Source of the DNA: JAIQFF01 sp963725615
GTDB taxonomy: Bacteria; Acidobacteriota; Terriglobia; Terriglobales; Acidobacteriaceae
Direction: 5' to 3'
Length of the DNA stretch: 64,000 nucleotides
Assembly: GCA_963725615.1 (NCBI GenBank)
Contig: CAVRZO010000025.1
Span: 25,480 to 89,479, forward strand
The notes under the pieces are model-generated. The model was not told where the DNA came from and searched no databases. It saw only the letters and a program-made list of their open reading frames with translations. Position 1 is the first letter of the stretch. Each line of letters begins with the position of its first letter. Positions 9,029-18,201 of the stretch are shown piece after piece. The position numbers were made by a program, and so were the translations under genes.

Positions 9029-9038
9029 ATACAGGCTG

Positions 9039-11021
9039 CTATTCGATCCCGAAGAACTGCTCTACCTGCTTAATGTCAGTCGTTCTACGATATGGTGGCA
9101 GGCTCTCCACGAACACCTTCCCATACTGCTTCTTCAAGATACGGTTGTCCAGAAGCACCAGCAGACCGCGATCGTGGAGCGAGCGGATCAGCCGTCCGAA
9201 TCCCTGTTTCAGCGTAATGACCGCCGCCGGTACCTGGTACTGGAAGAAGGCGTTGCCGCCCTCGGCGTCGATCGACTTGACCCGCGCCGCCACCACCGGA
9301 TCGCTCGGCACCGCGAACGGCAGGCGGTCAATGATCACGCAGCTTAGCTGTTCGCCTTGCACGTCCACACCCTGCCAGAACGACGAGGTCGCGAACAGCA
9401 CGGCATGCGGAGTGAGCCGGAACTCTTCCAGCAGCGCAGTCTTGGGGGCATCACCCTGCAGCAGCATGGGGAAGTCCAGTTCGCCGAGCAGCCGCTGATA
9501 GACGTCGTTCATCTGCGCGTAGCTGGTGAACAGGACGAATGCCCGGCCGCGGGAAATCTCGAGCAGCTGCCGGATGCGGTCGGCTGCTTTGGCCGTGAAT
9601 TGCGGGGTGCGAGGATCGGGCAGGTCGGGAGGCACGTAGAACAGCGCCTGATTTTCATAGTCGAAATGCGAAGGCAGGACAGTTTCCCGGGCATGCTCCA
9701 GTCCCAGCCGCTGGCGCATGTAGTCGAAGCCGCCGCCTACAGCCAGCGTCGCCGAGGTCAGCACCGCGCATTCGAGTTTGTCGAACAGGCAAGTCTTCAG
9801 AATTGGAGCCACGTCGATCGGGGTGGCCTGCAGAAAAACGTTTAGCTTGTCGCGTCCGCCGCGCCGGCGCTCGATCCAGAACACGGTGTTGCGATCTTCG
9901 GATTCCATCAGGAAGCCGAGCTGCACCTGCAACTCCTGGGAGCGCCGGGCGAAGTTGAAGACTTCTTCCGGCTTGGATGGCAGGTTCTCCAGCTCCGAAC
10001 CCAGGCGAGTGAGGGCCTGCTGCAATCCCAGGAATTCGTCGCCGTTTTCTTCCATGAACTCGCGTCGGCTTTCGAAGGCGAAGCGTCCGTCGCCCTGCGG
10101 CAACAGGGCGAAGAAGAACACTGCCCGCTCGCGCAGACTTTTCAGCGCCCCTGAGAGCGAAGCGGACAGCATGTGGTTGCGTTGCAGCGAGACTTCTACA
10201 TCGCGGCACAACTCTTCGAATCTGCCATTGCTGACCGAAACTCCGAAATAGCTTCCGGCGACATCTTCCAGTTCGTGACCTTCGTCGAAGATCACGGCCC
10301 CGGCCTCCGGCAGGATTCCGGCATCGGGCGCGTACTCGGCCTGCTGCTTGATGGAAAGATCGGCGAAGAACAAGTGGTGATTGACGATGATGATGTCGCT
10401 CTCCACCGCTTTGCGATGCATTTCGGTGATGAAGCAGCGGTCCCAGGCGCTGCATTTCTGTCCCAGGCAAGTATCAGAGCGTGCGTCAATCTTGTGCCAG
10501 AGCGCGCTGGCTTCGGGAAGCGATGCCAGTTCCGCCCGGTCTCCGGTCTGCGTCACCTTTTCCCATGCGGCAATGGCGCGGTAGTGCTCGATCTCCTCCA
10601 GTCCGCTGAGCACGGGCTGGTCGGTGAGGTCATAAAGCTTCTTGCGGCACAGATAGTTGTTTCGGCCTTTCATGTAACAGACTTTGAGCTTGCCTTCGCC
10701 GTTAGGAAAAAGCGCTTGTTCGAGAAAAGGGATATCCTTATAGAAGAGCTGTTCTTGCAGGTTCTTGGTTCCGGTAGAAATGATGACCCGCTTGCCGGAA
10801 CGAATGACGGGCACCAGGTAGGCCAGCGTCTTGCCCGTTCCAGTACCGGCCTCGACGATCAGGTGACGCTTTTCTTCCAGCGCCTGCTCGACGGCTTGCG
10901 CCATCTGCAACTGTCCCCGGCGGAATTCGTAGGCGGGGTGGGTGCGCGAAAGCATGCCGCCAGGAGCGAAGAACTGGTAGAGCGAAACATCGCGTTTTTT
11001 CGTATCGGAGGCGGGAGGCAC
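9039..11021 (-). CDS. DinG/XPD-like ATP-dependent DNA helicase
   Basis: This superfamily 2 helicase has an XPD-type iron-sulfur cluster and acts in repair of stalled forks or R-loops. From the proposed GTG start, Walker A (EAGTGTGKT) is at about 57-65. The cluster cysteines lie in VCYMKGRNNYLC and DTCLGQKCSAWDRC. The helicase box is DEGH (VIFDEGHELED) rather than DEAH. Motifs V and VI are seen in SSFWQGVDVQGE and KQGFGRLIRS. The open frame runs back to 11225 across the der start, which is unlikely to be coding; GTG 11021 or TTG 11024 is the most plausible start, and ATG 10955 is possible. The nearest named relatives are DinG and YoaA. Confidence 0.85.
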   Translation of the reverse strand: MPPASDTKKRDVSLYQFFAPGGMLSRTHPAYEFRRGQLQMAQAVEQALEEKRHLIVEAGTGTGKTLAYLVPVIRSGKRVIISTGTKNLQEQLFYKDIPFLEQALFPNGEGKLKVCYMKGRNNYLCRKKLYDLTDQPVLSGLEEIEHYRAIAAWEKVTQTGDRAELASLPEASALWHKIDARSDTCLGQKCSAWDRCFITEMHRKAVESDIIIVNHHLFFADLSIKQQAEYAPDAGILPEAGAVIFDEGHELEDVAGSYFGVSVSNGRFEELCRDVEVSLQRNHMLSASLSGALKSLRERAVFFFALLPQGDGRFAFESRREFMEENGDEFLGLQQALTRLGSELENLPSKPEEVFNFARRSQELQVQLGFLMESEDRNTVFWIERRRGGRDKLNVFLQATPIDVAPILKTCLFDKLECAVLTSATLAVGGGFDYMRQRLGLEHARETVLPSHFDYENQALFYVPPDLPDPRTPQFTAKAADRIRQLLEISRGRAFVLFTSYAQMNDVYQRLLGELDFPMLLQGDAPKTALLEEFRLTPHAVLFATSSFWQGVDVQGEQLSCVIIDRLPFAVPSDPVVAARVKSIDAEGGNAFFQYQVPAAVITLKQGFGRLIRSLHDRGLLVLLDNRILKKQYGKVFVESLPPYRRTTDIKQVEQFFGIE

Positions 11022-11035
11022 CAAGTCACTATAAT

Positions 11036-11064
11036 GTGGGGCGCACACTCTTGTCCGCCCCACA
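11036..11064. repeat. Palindromic repeat between dinG-like gene and der
   Basis: GTGGGGCG and CGCCCCAC form a hairpin around CACACTCTTGTC. It occupies most of the 55-base gap between two divergently transcribed genes, so both promoters must overlap or flank it. Confidence 0.75.
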
Positions 11065-11076
11065 CGAACAAATCTT

Positions 11077-12522
11077 ATGACCCATCCAACTCTGAGTTCG
11101 CCGTCGGTTACGGCCGGCATCCCAACCATCGCCATTGTGGGACGTCCTAACGTCGGAAAATCCACGCTCTTCAATCGCCTGGTGGGCTCGCGCCGCGCCA
11201 TTGTGGGCGACGAGCCCGGCATCACGCGCGACCGCCTTTACGGCGAGGCCGAGTGGCGGGGACGCCATCTTCGCATTGTGGATACGGGCGGCATCCTGCC
11301 CGAAGACAAAGACTTCATTCCGGCAGAAATTTTCCGCCAGGCGAAAGTTGCCCTGGTGGAAGCCGACGCCGTGATCATGGTGGTGGACGGCCGCACCGAA
11401 ATGGCGTCTCCGGATATCGAACTGGCCCGCCAGTTGATCCGCTCCGGCAAGCCCCTCTTCCTCGCAGTCAACAAAGTGGATACCGACAAGCAGCAGAGCC
11501 TTACGGATGAGTTCCATCGCCTGGGAATCGGCAAAGTGTTTCCCATCTCGGCTGAAAACGCTCGCGGCCTGGATGATCTGCTGGACTCCATTCTTGAGAT
11601 ATTGCCTGTACACACCCAACTCACCATTGAGGACACCGAGGACGCAGCGGGAACCCCGGAATCCCAAGAAGCCGAGGCGCACGAAACCAAGGTTGCGATC
11701 ATCGGGCATCCCAACGTGGGCAAATCCACTCTGCTGAACCGGCTGACTGGCGCCGAGCGCTCGATTGTTTCGCCTATCCCTGGAACGACGCGTGACGCGG
11801 TTGACGAGATCGTCGAGCACGGCGGCAGGCGCTTCCGCTTCGTTGATACCGCCGGCATCCGCCGCAAAGGCAAGACGCACCTGATGGCGGAAAAGCTCTC
11901 CGTCGTCATGGCGCGCAAGCATCTGGAAGCTGCCGACATTGCGCTGCTGGTGATTGACGCGACCGAGGGGGTGAGCCAGCTCGACGCCGCCATCGCGGGA
12001 TATGCCCACGAGAGCGGCCGCTCCATGATCATCATCGTGAATAAATGGGACCTGGTTGTCAGCGGCAAGGAGCGGACAGGCCGGCAGACGAAATCCTCGC
12101 GCATGCAGGAGAACAAGCGCCCGGCCGATCGCATCGCGTACGAGGAAAGACTGCGGGATGCGCTGAAATTTCTCAGCTATGCGCCGATACTGTTCGTCTC
12201 CGCTTCAACCGGAAAAGGTACCGAAAAAATATTTCCCACGCTGGAGGAAGTCGCCACCGAGCGCCGCAAGCGCATCGGAACGGGCGAGATGAATCGCTTT
12301 CTCAAGCATGTTGACTTCGAACGCGCCTCGGTCCCGGCACGCCAGCAGGTCAGGATCTACTACATGACCCAGGCCGCAGTCGGGCCGCCGACGTTCGTCA
12401 TCTTCACCGACCGAAAAGTAAAGCTGCACTTCGCCTACCAGCGTTTCCTGGAGAACCAGATTCGCAAAGCCTTCGGATTCGTGGGCACTCCGATCTGGAT
12501 CAAGAACCGGGCCCGGGATTAG
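11077..12522 (+). CDS. der: Ribosome-associated GTPase Der (EngA)
   Basis: Der has two GTPase domains in tandem and is needed for 50S ribosome assembly. The first P-loop is GRPNVGKST (22-30) with the switch Thr in GITRDR and DTGG. The second P-loop is GHPNVGKST near 210 with GTTRDAVDE and DTAGI. NKVD and NKWD are the base-specificity motifs. The C-terminal KH-like domain (about 385-475) closes the protein, ending in FGFVGTPIWIKNR. An acidic linker (EDTEDAAGTPESQEAEAHE) joins the G domains. The length of 481 is normal to slightly long. Confidence 0.96.
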   Translation: MTHPTLSSPSVTAGIPTIAIVGRPNVGKSTLFNRLVGSRRAIVGDEPGITRDRLYGEAEWRGRHLRIVDTGGILPEDKDFIPAEIFRQAKVALVEADAVIMVVDGRTEMASPDIELARQLIRSGKPLFLAVNKVDTDKQQSLTDEFHRLGIGKVFPISAENARGLDDLLDSILEILPVHTQLTIEDTEDAAGTPESQEAEAHETKVAIIGHPNVGKSTLLNRLTGAERSIVSPIPGTTRDAVDEIVEHGGRRFRFVDTAGIRRKGKTHLMAEKLSVVMARKHLEAADIALLVIDATEGVSQLDAAIAGYAHESGRSMIIIVNKWDLVVSGKERTGRQTKSSRMQENKRPADRIAYEERLRDALKFLSYAPILFVSASTGKGTEKIFPTLEEVATERRKRIGTGEMNRFLKHVDFERASVPARQQVRIYYMTQAAVGPPTFVIFTDRKVKLHFAYQRFLENQIRKAFGFVGTPIWIKNRARD

Positions 12523-12532
12523 GAATTGCGCA

Positions 12533-13621
12533 TCAGACGATCGGCTCAGGCGTTGGCAATAACGGCGGGGGAGCTGGCGGAGGCGGCGGGATTACGGATG
12601 GTGGAGCCGGATGCAGCAGCGCGTCCAGCGCGGGGTAACGCGAGGCGAAGAAATAAATAGAATACGCCGGGAAAAACACCACGGCGGGCACTGAGATCAG
12701 AGAAATCACATACAGCAGCGAAAAAATCGCAATGGTTCCAGCCACCACGGCCAGCGTGATGGTGTAAAGGTTCCAGGTCAGTCCAGCCGCCATGCCTCCG
12801 ATCACGGCGACCGCACCCAGTCCGCCGATGGGAATAAGTAACAACAGCATCACCATGGCAGAAGCAATGCCGAGTACGATGGCGGCGCCGATCGCCATCA
12901 CAATCTTCATGCCAATGTAGGCCGCGTAACCGCCCTTCTCGTTCTTGATCTGGGGCCACAGCCGCCGCCAGCCCTCTATGGCGCCAATTTCTTCCAGCGC
13001 CATTTGCGGGACCACAAAATCCTTGGTCATCACGTGGATCAGAAGCTGGACCACCACAAAAAGCAGAAATACAAAAAACAGCGCCATGCCGCCAAGAATC
13101 AGCGGGATCATGTGTTCCTTGGGATGTCTAAGCCAGCCTACCAGAAAAGCGAAACCTGCCGGGATTCCAACCAGAATGGTCAACGCCACGACCGAGGCCA
13201 GCGCCAGCAGAATCTGCCAGACAAAGAAACGCCGTCCCGGACCCTGCCGCCGGCTCCAGCTTTGCCAGATGCGGCATTCTTTAGCCACGACGCTGTCGAA
13301 GAGTACGAAGCGCATCACGCTGTTCACGTAAAGAAATAACACCAGCAGCACCAACCCGGTAACGATCAGCACTGCGATCAGCGATGCGTAAACCATGGGA
13401 TTGACCGTCGGCAGGGCAGCGAATAAGTGCTGAGAATTATTGGGTCGTGTCGGCATCTGGAAGCTGCCCGGATTGCAGCCACCGCCGCCTGAACCCATTT
13501 CGCCGGCCAGCAGGCCGACCAGCCCCAGTTTGGCCCACTGGCTGGCCCGGAACGGCCGCACTAACTGCTGCCGGGCATGCTCGAAAGCCGGAGAAATCGC
13601 ATCCACGGCGGAAAGCGGCAA
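12533..13621 (-). CDS. Multipass membrane protein of unknown function
   Basis: The 362-residue protein has six to seven hydrophobic segments, beginning with VYASLIAVLIVTGLVLLVLF near residue 77 and ending near 330. A Gly/Cys-rich loop (GSGGGGCNPGSF) lies before the first. The C-terminal tail is very proline-rich (PPPPPAPPPLLPTPEP), which could bind a partner. The opening SAVDAISPAFEHARQQLVRPF and the helical soluble loops resemble poorly characterised acidobacterial inner-membrane proteins; I do not recognise a named family. The start is probably TTG at 13621, with GAGGTG seven bases upstream. It is convergent with der, only ten bases apart. Confidence 0.7.
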   Translation of the reverse strand: MPLSAVDAISPAFEHARQQLVRPFRASQWAKLGLVGLLAGEMGSGGGGCNPGSFQMPTRPNNSQHLFAALPTVNPMVYASLIAVLIVTGLVLLVLFLYVNSVMRFVLFDSVVAKECRIWQSWSRRQGPGRRFFVWQILLALASVVALTILVGIPAGFAFLVGWLRHPKEHMIPLILGGMALFFVFLLFVVVQLLIHVMTKDFVVPQMALEEIGAIEGWRRLWPQIKNEKGGYAAYIGMKIVMAIGAAIVLGIASAMVMLLLLIPIGGLGAVAVIGGMAAGLTWNLYTITLAVVAGTIAIFSLLYVISLISVPAVVFFPAYSIYFFASRYPALDALLHPAPPSVIPPPPPAPPPLLPTPEPIV

Positions 13622-13726
13622 TAGGCACCTCAGGAGATCACGGTTCGCAGCAAGGTACTGCGAAGCGGGTAAGACGTCAAGTTAGGAAAGGTGTGCGGGG
13701 TCGTTATGACGACATGCGACCGCGCG

Positions 13727-13944
13727 CTGTCATCCCGAGCGCAGCCTATCGTCAGGCGAAGCCGGACAATAGCAAGCGAAGGACCTGTGCATTCCTCGCC
13801 AGGCTCGAATGCAGCGTCTGCTCAAATCCAGCGAGCACTCGCAGAAAAGATCTCGAGGGTTTGGCGCCGGTAGCGTCCGGAATGCACAGGTCCTTCGTCG
13901 GGGGCTCTTCGCGTGGCGAAGAGTTCCGCTTCCTCAGGATGACA
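13727..13944. repeat. Long interspersed repeat (GGACCTGTGCATT family)
   Basis: The 323-base gap after the membrane protein gene holds this element. It has inverted ends (GAAGGACCTGTGCATT and ATGCACAGGTCCTTCG) and an outer inverted pair (TGTCATCC and GGATGACA). A second copy at 53896-54070 shares GCAAGCGAAGGACCTGTGCA, GCTCAAATCCAGCG and GGTTTGGCGC in the same order. The right end abuts the stop codon of the permease gene at 13945. Confidence 0.8.
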
Positions 13945-15213
13945 TCACTCGTATCTCAGTGCTTCTACCGGGTCGAGCTTCGAGGCGCGCAGCGCCGGCA
14001 CCAGGCCGCTGGCAACGCCTACGGCCAGCAGCACGAGAGTGGAAAGCATGACCGTTGCCATAGATATCTGCAAATGGATGTCAGCCTTGCCGGAATCGTC
14101 TTCAAATAACGGACCCATCAGAGGCAGCGTCCCTACCGCGGCAGCGATCCCGTAAGAAAGCAGCACGCCGGCGGCCCCGCCCAGCAACATGATGAACAGG
14201 GTCTCAGCCAGGAACTGTAATTTGATTTGCCACTTCTTGGCGCCCAGTGCCCGCCGCAAGCCGATCTCGCGGATCCGCTCATCCACCGAGACCAGCATGA
14301 TGTTCATCACGCCAACCCCGCCGATGCCCAGGGTCAGCGTGCCCACAAATGTGAGCAGCACTTGCAGCCCTATGGTGAGGCCATCGATGACCGGGCGAAA
14401 TTCGTCGCGCCCGAACATCACAATCGCTTTTTTGTCGGTGGGAGAAAACTGCTGGCGGCCGGCGATAGCGGCCAGCACCTGGGCGGAAGCCTTCTTTTCA
14501 AACTGGGGCGCAACCGGCTCGAAGAGCATCACGCTGCCGTACTTGGTATTCCATAGGTCGCCGGCGGCGCTGTAGGGGATCCATACCGAATCGTCGTCAC
14601 TGGAAAAATAATTGCTCAACTGGATTTTGCGGGCCATCACGCCGATGACGGTGAAGTGCACGCCGCCAATCTGCACCGTCTCACCCACCGCCGGCCGGCC
14701 GCTGAACAGCTGCTCGCGCACCCGTCCACCCAGAAACACCACGCGGCGGCGCTCCAATTCGTCTCCGGAGGAAATCCAGCGCCCCTCGGACGGGACTTCG
14801 TTGCGCATTTCTCCATACTCCGGGCAAACGCCGCGTATCGCTGCCGTCCCCACCATGCGCTCGCCATAGCTGATGCCGGGCCGATTCACGGTCTCCAGGC
14901 ACACATGTTTCACCAGCGGAGCGGTTTCCTTGACGATGTCGAGGTCGGCCTGCTCAAACCGCACTTTCTTGCCGGCACGCTGTCCGCCGGGTTGCTCGCT
15001 GGTTTGTTGCGGCCAGCAGATGACAACGCTTTTGCCGAAAGCATCGAACCCGCCCACCAGGATGCCGCGAAAACTGCTGCCATAGGCGATGAGCAGAGTG
15101 ACGGTGGCAATCCCCCAGACGATGCCCAGCATGGTCAGCAGGCTGCGGGTGTAGTTGCGCCTGAGAGCAATCCAGGCCTCGAAAATGATTTCAGTCAGCA
15201 TTTTGGAAACCAT
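13945..15213 (-). CDS. MacB/FtsX-type ABC transporter permease
   Basis: This is a type VII (MacB-like) permease subunit. One N-terminal TM segment (residues about 20-45, LLTMLGIVWGIATVTLLIAY) is followed by a large periplasmic MacB-type domain and then a C-terminal FtsX domain with three TM segments. The signature GIGGVGVMNIMLVSVDERIREIGLRRALGAKK is present in pieces (VMNIMLVSV, REIGLRRALGA). Such permeases move lipoproteins, peptides or drugs or transmit mechanical signals. Start M at 15213 or 15201 is a judgement call; the ORF upstream overlaps a repeat. It lies next to a second permease of the same family with no ATPase or adaptor in view. Confidence 0.88.
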   Translation of the reverse strand: MVSKMLTEIIFEAWIALRRNYTRSLLTMLGIVWGIATVTLLIAYGSSFRGILVGGFDAFGKSVVICWPQQTSEQPGGQRAGKKVRFEQADLDIVKETAPLVKHVCLETVNRPGISYGERMVGTAAIRGVCPEYGEMRNEVPSEGRWISSGDELERRRVVFLGGRVREQLFSGRPAVGETVQIGGVHFTVIGVMARKIQLSNYFSSDDDSVWIPYSAAGDLWNTKYGSVMLFEPVAPQFEKKASAQVLAAIAGRQQFSPTDKKAIVMFGRDEFRPVIDGLTIGLQVLLTFVGTLTLGIGGVGVMNIMLVSVDERIREIGLRRALGAKKWQIKLQFLAETLFIMLLGGAAGVLLSYGIAAAVGTLPLMGPLFEDDSGKADIHLQISMATVMLSTLVLLAVGVASGLVPALRASKLDPVEALRYE

Positions 15214-15220
15214 CACCAGC

Positions 15221-15320
15221 CATGTGGGGACGGGTCGGAGCCCGCCCTGAGCGCAGCAATTTTGAGCTCCCACCGCCGCGCAAGCGCGGCCTGTCCGGGT
15301 CGAAGACCCCGACCCACACA
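15221..15320. repeat. Inverted repeat between the two permease genes
   Basis: GTGGGGACGGGTCGGAGCCC at the left is matched in inverted form by GGGTCGAAGACCCCGACCC at the right; the interior carries CCGCGCAAGCGCGG. The whole gap between the two permease genes is made of it. Confidence 0.75.
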
Positions 15321-15323
15321 ACC

Positions 15324-16583
15324 CTACCCTCCTGCTTCATAGCGCAGCGCCTCGATGGGATCAATCGACGCCGCTCTCCGCGCCGGATACAACGCCGAAA
15401 AAATCGCGATGATACCCAGCAGCAGGCAGGCCACCAGCCCGGACTGCCACGTCGCCACCAGTCCGGCAAAGAAATCCGGCATGGGCAGCAGGTTCACCAG
15501 AAAGCAAATGCCGTATGCGATTCCCATCCCTATGGCCCCGCTTAGAAACGCGATCAGCAGCGCTTCAATAAAAAACTGTTGGAGAATGGTGCGAGCCGGA
15601 GCGCCCAGCGCCTTGCGCACTCCGATTTCGCGGGTCCTTTCCCGCACCGCGACCATCATTACGTTCATCACACCCAGGCCGCCGAGAAAAAGCGTCACGA
15701 TGCCCACCGCACCCAGAAAATATTTCATGCCGTTGGTCATCTGGCGGAAGGCCTTGGCCTCCTGCACCGTATCCCAGATGGGACAGGCCTCTTTGTCGCT
15801 GGGGTCGAAGTTGTGCATCCGTCCCAGCACCGTCTGGATTTCGCGCTTGCAGGCCTCGTGCTGTTCTACCGATCTGGGCGTGACCAGCAACTGGTCAAAA
15901 GTTGTGGAGGTGCCCGGAGGCTTGTCGGGAAAATCGCGCCGCATGGCTGCGAAAGGAATAAATATCTTGTTCACATCCCAGCCGTCATAGCTGGAATCCT
16001 GTTTCTTGACCGCCATTACGCCAATGACGGTGTAGGGAAAGGCATTCAGATAAACGCTTTCTCCGACGGGATTGCGTCCGGGGAAAAGTTGCTTCGCGGC
16101 ATCGCTGCCCATGAAGGCCACGCGGCGCGCTTCCTTCTGATCCTCCCAGTTGTAGAAACGGCCTTCGCCGACATCGAGGCTGCGAATGTAACCGAACGGA
16201 GGATGAGATCCGGTCACGGTAAACGCGGCATTGTTGTAGCCGCTGTGGGCGCGGACGTCATTTCGCTCCAGTTCGGGAATGGCGTATTCGCAGTCCGGCG
16301 ACTCCGCCTGCACGGCCGTGACGTCAGCGTCTTCCCAGTGCACTTCGCGCCCGGCGCGGGCACCCCCGACCTGCATGCTGGTGCGTCCATGAAAAACGAT
16401 CAGAATATCTTTGCCCAGGTTGCGGGCCTGGACTTCCTGCCCCTGGCGCAGCCCTTCGCCCGCCGCCACCATCAGAACGATGGAGACGATTCCCCAGGCG
16501 ATTCCGAACATGGTCAGAAACGTACGCAGCTTGTGGGACCAGAGCGTACGCAACACATCGCTGACTAGATCTCGCAGCACCAT
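15324..16583 (-). CDS. MacB/FtsX-type ABC transporter permease
   Basis: This is the upstream partner of the permease at 13945-15213. The N-terminal TM (FLTMFGIAWGIVSIVLMVAA) is followed by a MacB-type periplasmic domain and a C-terminal FtsX domain (GGLGVMNVMMVAVRERTREI, then GVRKALGAPARTIL). The two permeases are homologous and codirectional, which suggests they act as a pair. I prefer the start at 16583 (MVLRDLVSDVLRTLWSHKLR) because the family begins there; the frame is open to 16631. The cognate ATPase may be encoded elsewhere. Confidence 0.88.
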   Translation of the reverse strand: MVLRDLVSDVLRTLWSHKLRTFLTMFGIAWGIVSIVLMVAAGEGLRQGQEVQARNLGKDILIVFHGRTSMQVGGARAGREVHWEDADVTAVQAESPDCEYAIPELERNDVRAHSGYNNAAFTVTGSHPPFGYIRSLDVGEGRFYNWEDQKEARRVAFMGSDAAKQLFPGRNPVGESVYLNAFPYTVIGVMAVKKQDSSYDGWDVNKIFIPFAAMRRDFPDKPPGTSTTFDQLLVTPRSVEQHEACKREIQTVLGRMHNFDPSDKEACPIWDTVQEAKAFRQMTNGMKYFLGAVGIVTLFLGGLGVMNVMMVAVRERTREIGVRKALGAPARTILQQFFIEALLIAFLSGAIGMGIAYGICFLVNLLPMPDFFAGLVATWQSGLVACLLLGIIAIFSALYPARRAASIDPIEALRYEAGG

Positions 16584-16681
16584 ACTGTTATGGACGCGGA
16601 GGCCGCCCGAACGTAAGCCCGGAAAGCGCACCGGCCCCCAATTCCATATACGAATGTCCGCCTGGTTTTGTTCATAAATGA

Positions 16682-16816
16682 GTGTGGGGCGGGCGCCCTC
16701 GCCCGCCGCTCTTGCAGTTGATCTTGGGGATATTGGTTGCTGCCTGGTAAGACTGAGTTTGTGGTGTTTACCTCAGTCTGAGTCAAAAGCGGCGGGCGAG
16801 GGCGCCCGCCCCACAC
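16682..16816. repeat. Paired REP-like element (BIME/MITE-like), overlaps trmFO end
   Basis: Inverted 28-base ends (GTGTGGGGCGGGCGCCCTCG and following CCCGCCGC) flank a spacer of about 78 bases. The right end (16789-16816) is read as the last codons of trmFO, whose stop is at 16783-16785. Confidence 0.85.
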
Positions 16817-18132
16817 TTTTCCAGCCACGCATCAAACTGTTGCAATGCCAACTCGCACTGTTGCCGGTGCCGCTCTTTGCGATCGCGAACTCTGCGTTCC
16901 AGGGGTGGCAGAAGATCGAAAGTGATGTTCGCGGGCTGGAAGTTCCTGGCGTCGGCGTGGGTCACGTAGTGCACCAGGGAACCGAAGGCAGTAGGACGCG
17001 GCGGCGGCGCGGGATCCGCCCCGGTAGCCAGCGCAGCAGCGTGAAGGCCCGCCATCAGACCGGCCGCGATGGATTCGACGTATCCTTCCACGCCGCAGAT
17101 CTGGCCGGCGAAGAACACCTGCGGATATTTCTTCATCTGCAACGACTCGGACAGTAACGTCGGTGCGTTGATGTATGTGTTGCGGTGAATTTGGCCGTAA
17201 CGCAGGAAGCGCGCATTCTCGAGACCCGGGATCAATCGGAGCACGCGGGCCTGATCTCCAAATTTCAGATGGTTCTGAAAACCCACCAGGTTGTAGGAAT
17301 CGGCGCGGAGATTTTCCTGCCGCAACTGCACCGCCGCGTAAGGGATTCGTCCGGTGCGGGGGTCTTTTAGTCCAACCGGCTTCATGGGACCGAAGCGCAA
17401 GGTGTCGCGGCCGCGGCGGGCGATTTCTTCAATGGGCAGGCAGCCCTCAAAGTAGTTCAGCTTCTCCCAGTCACGGTCCTCGACCGATTGTCCCGAGATC
17501 AAAGCATCGCAGAAACGGTCATACTCTTCCTTTGACATGGGACAGTTGATGTAGTCGGCCGAGCCTTTGTCGTAGCGCGCCGCCAAGTAGACCTTCGACA
17601 TGTCGATGGAATCGGCTTCGACAATCGGACTAATCGAATCGAAGAAATACAAATGGGTCGAACCGCTCAGCCGGGCAATCTCCTGCGACAGAGCGTCAGA
17701 AGTCAACGGTCCGGTGGCGATGATCGTGATCTGACCTTCGTCGATGTGGGTGACTTCTTCGCGCCGGACCGCAATCAGCGGCTCTCGTGAAAGGGCCTCC
17801 GTTACGCGGGCGGCAAAGGTCATACGGTCCACCGCCAGGGCATGACCGGCAGGGACAGCGCACTCGCGCGCGATCTCAAGCAAACGCGATCTCGCCCGCC
17901 TCATTTCTTCTTTTAGCAGCCAGGGCGCAGTGTTCAGGCTGTCGGATTTCAGCGAGTTCGAGCAAACCAATTCTGCGAAGTCCGCAGTCTGATGCGCCGG
18001 CGTCGAGCGCACCGGGCGCATCTCCCAGAGTTCGACGGCGACGCCGCAGCGCGCGCACTGCCATGCCGCCTCTGATCCCGCAAGGCCAGCGCCAATAATG
18101 CGTACGACTTCCGTCATCTCGTGTGTCATCAT
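16783..18132 (-). CDS. trmFO: Methylenetetrahydrofolate-tRNA-(uracil-5-)-methyltransferase
   Basis: TrmFO makes 5-methyluridine at position 54 of tRNA with methylene-THF and FAD. The FAD motif GAGLAGSEAAWQ lies near the N-terminus, followed by the conserved VELWEMRP, FAELVCSNSLKSD and later FYFDSISPIVEADSID-type segments. A conserved CysGly-containing stretch (AGQICGVEGYVES) is also seen. The length of 449 is typical. The last eleven residues (KCGAGALARRF) are encoded by a REP-like palindrome that covers the stop codon, so the native C-terminus seems to have been replaced or extended by repeat sequence. Confidence 0.95.
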   Translation of the reverse strand: MMTHEMTEVVRIIGAGLAGSEAAWQCARCGVAVELWEMRPVRSTPAHQTADFAELVCSNSLKSDSLNTAPWLLKEEMRRARSRLLEIARECAVPAGHALAVDRMTFAARVTEALSREPLIAVRREEVTHIDEGQITIIATGPLTSDALSQEIARLSGSTHLYFFDSISPIVEADSIDMSKVYLAARYDKGSADYINCPMSKEEYDRFCDALISGQSVEDRDWEKLNYFEGCLPIEEIARRGRDTLRFGPMKPVGLKDPRTGRIPYAAVQLRQENLRADSYNLVGFQNHLKFGDQARVLRLIPGLENARFLRYGQIHRNTYINAPTLLSESLQMKKYPQVFFAGQICGVEGYVESIAAGLMAGLHAAALATGADPAPPPRPTAFGSLVHYVTHADARNFQPANITFDLLPPLERRVRDRKERHRQQCELALQQFDAWLEKCGAGALARRF

Positions 18133-18201
18133 TGCGCACCCCCGGCCAGACGCTCCAGCGCGTCTCCGCCCAGGCTAATAGTTTGGCCCCAGTTTCTTCT
18201 G

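Noticed and set aside
8821..9038. preQ1 riboswitch upstream of queD
   Set aside because: The gap is filled by the paired REP element; no preQ1 aptamer pattern was seen.
11029..12009. 326-codon open frame opposite der
   Set aside because: der on the plus strand has both GTPase domains intact. The reverse frame is a compositional shadow.
13945..16583. Complete MacAB-type efflux operon
   Set aside because: Only two permeases are present. No ATPase with Walker motifs and no periplasmic adaptor lie next to them.
18133..18201. selC (tRNA-Sec) next to selB
   Set aside because: The gap is only 69 bases and shows no cloverleaf; no tRNA was recognised anywhere in the window.
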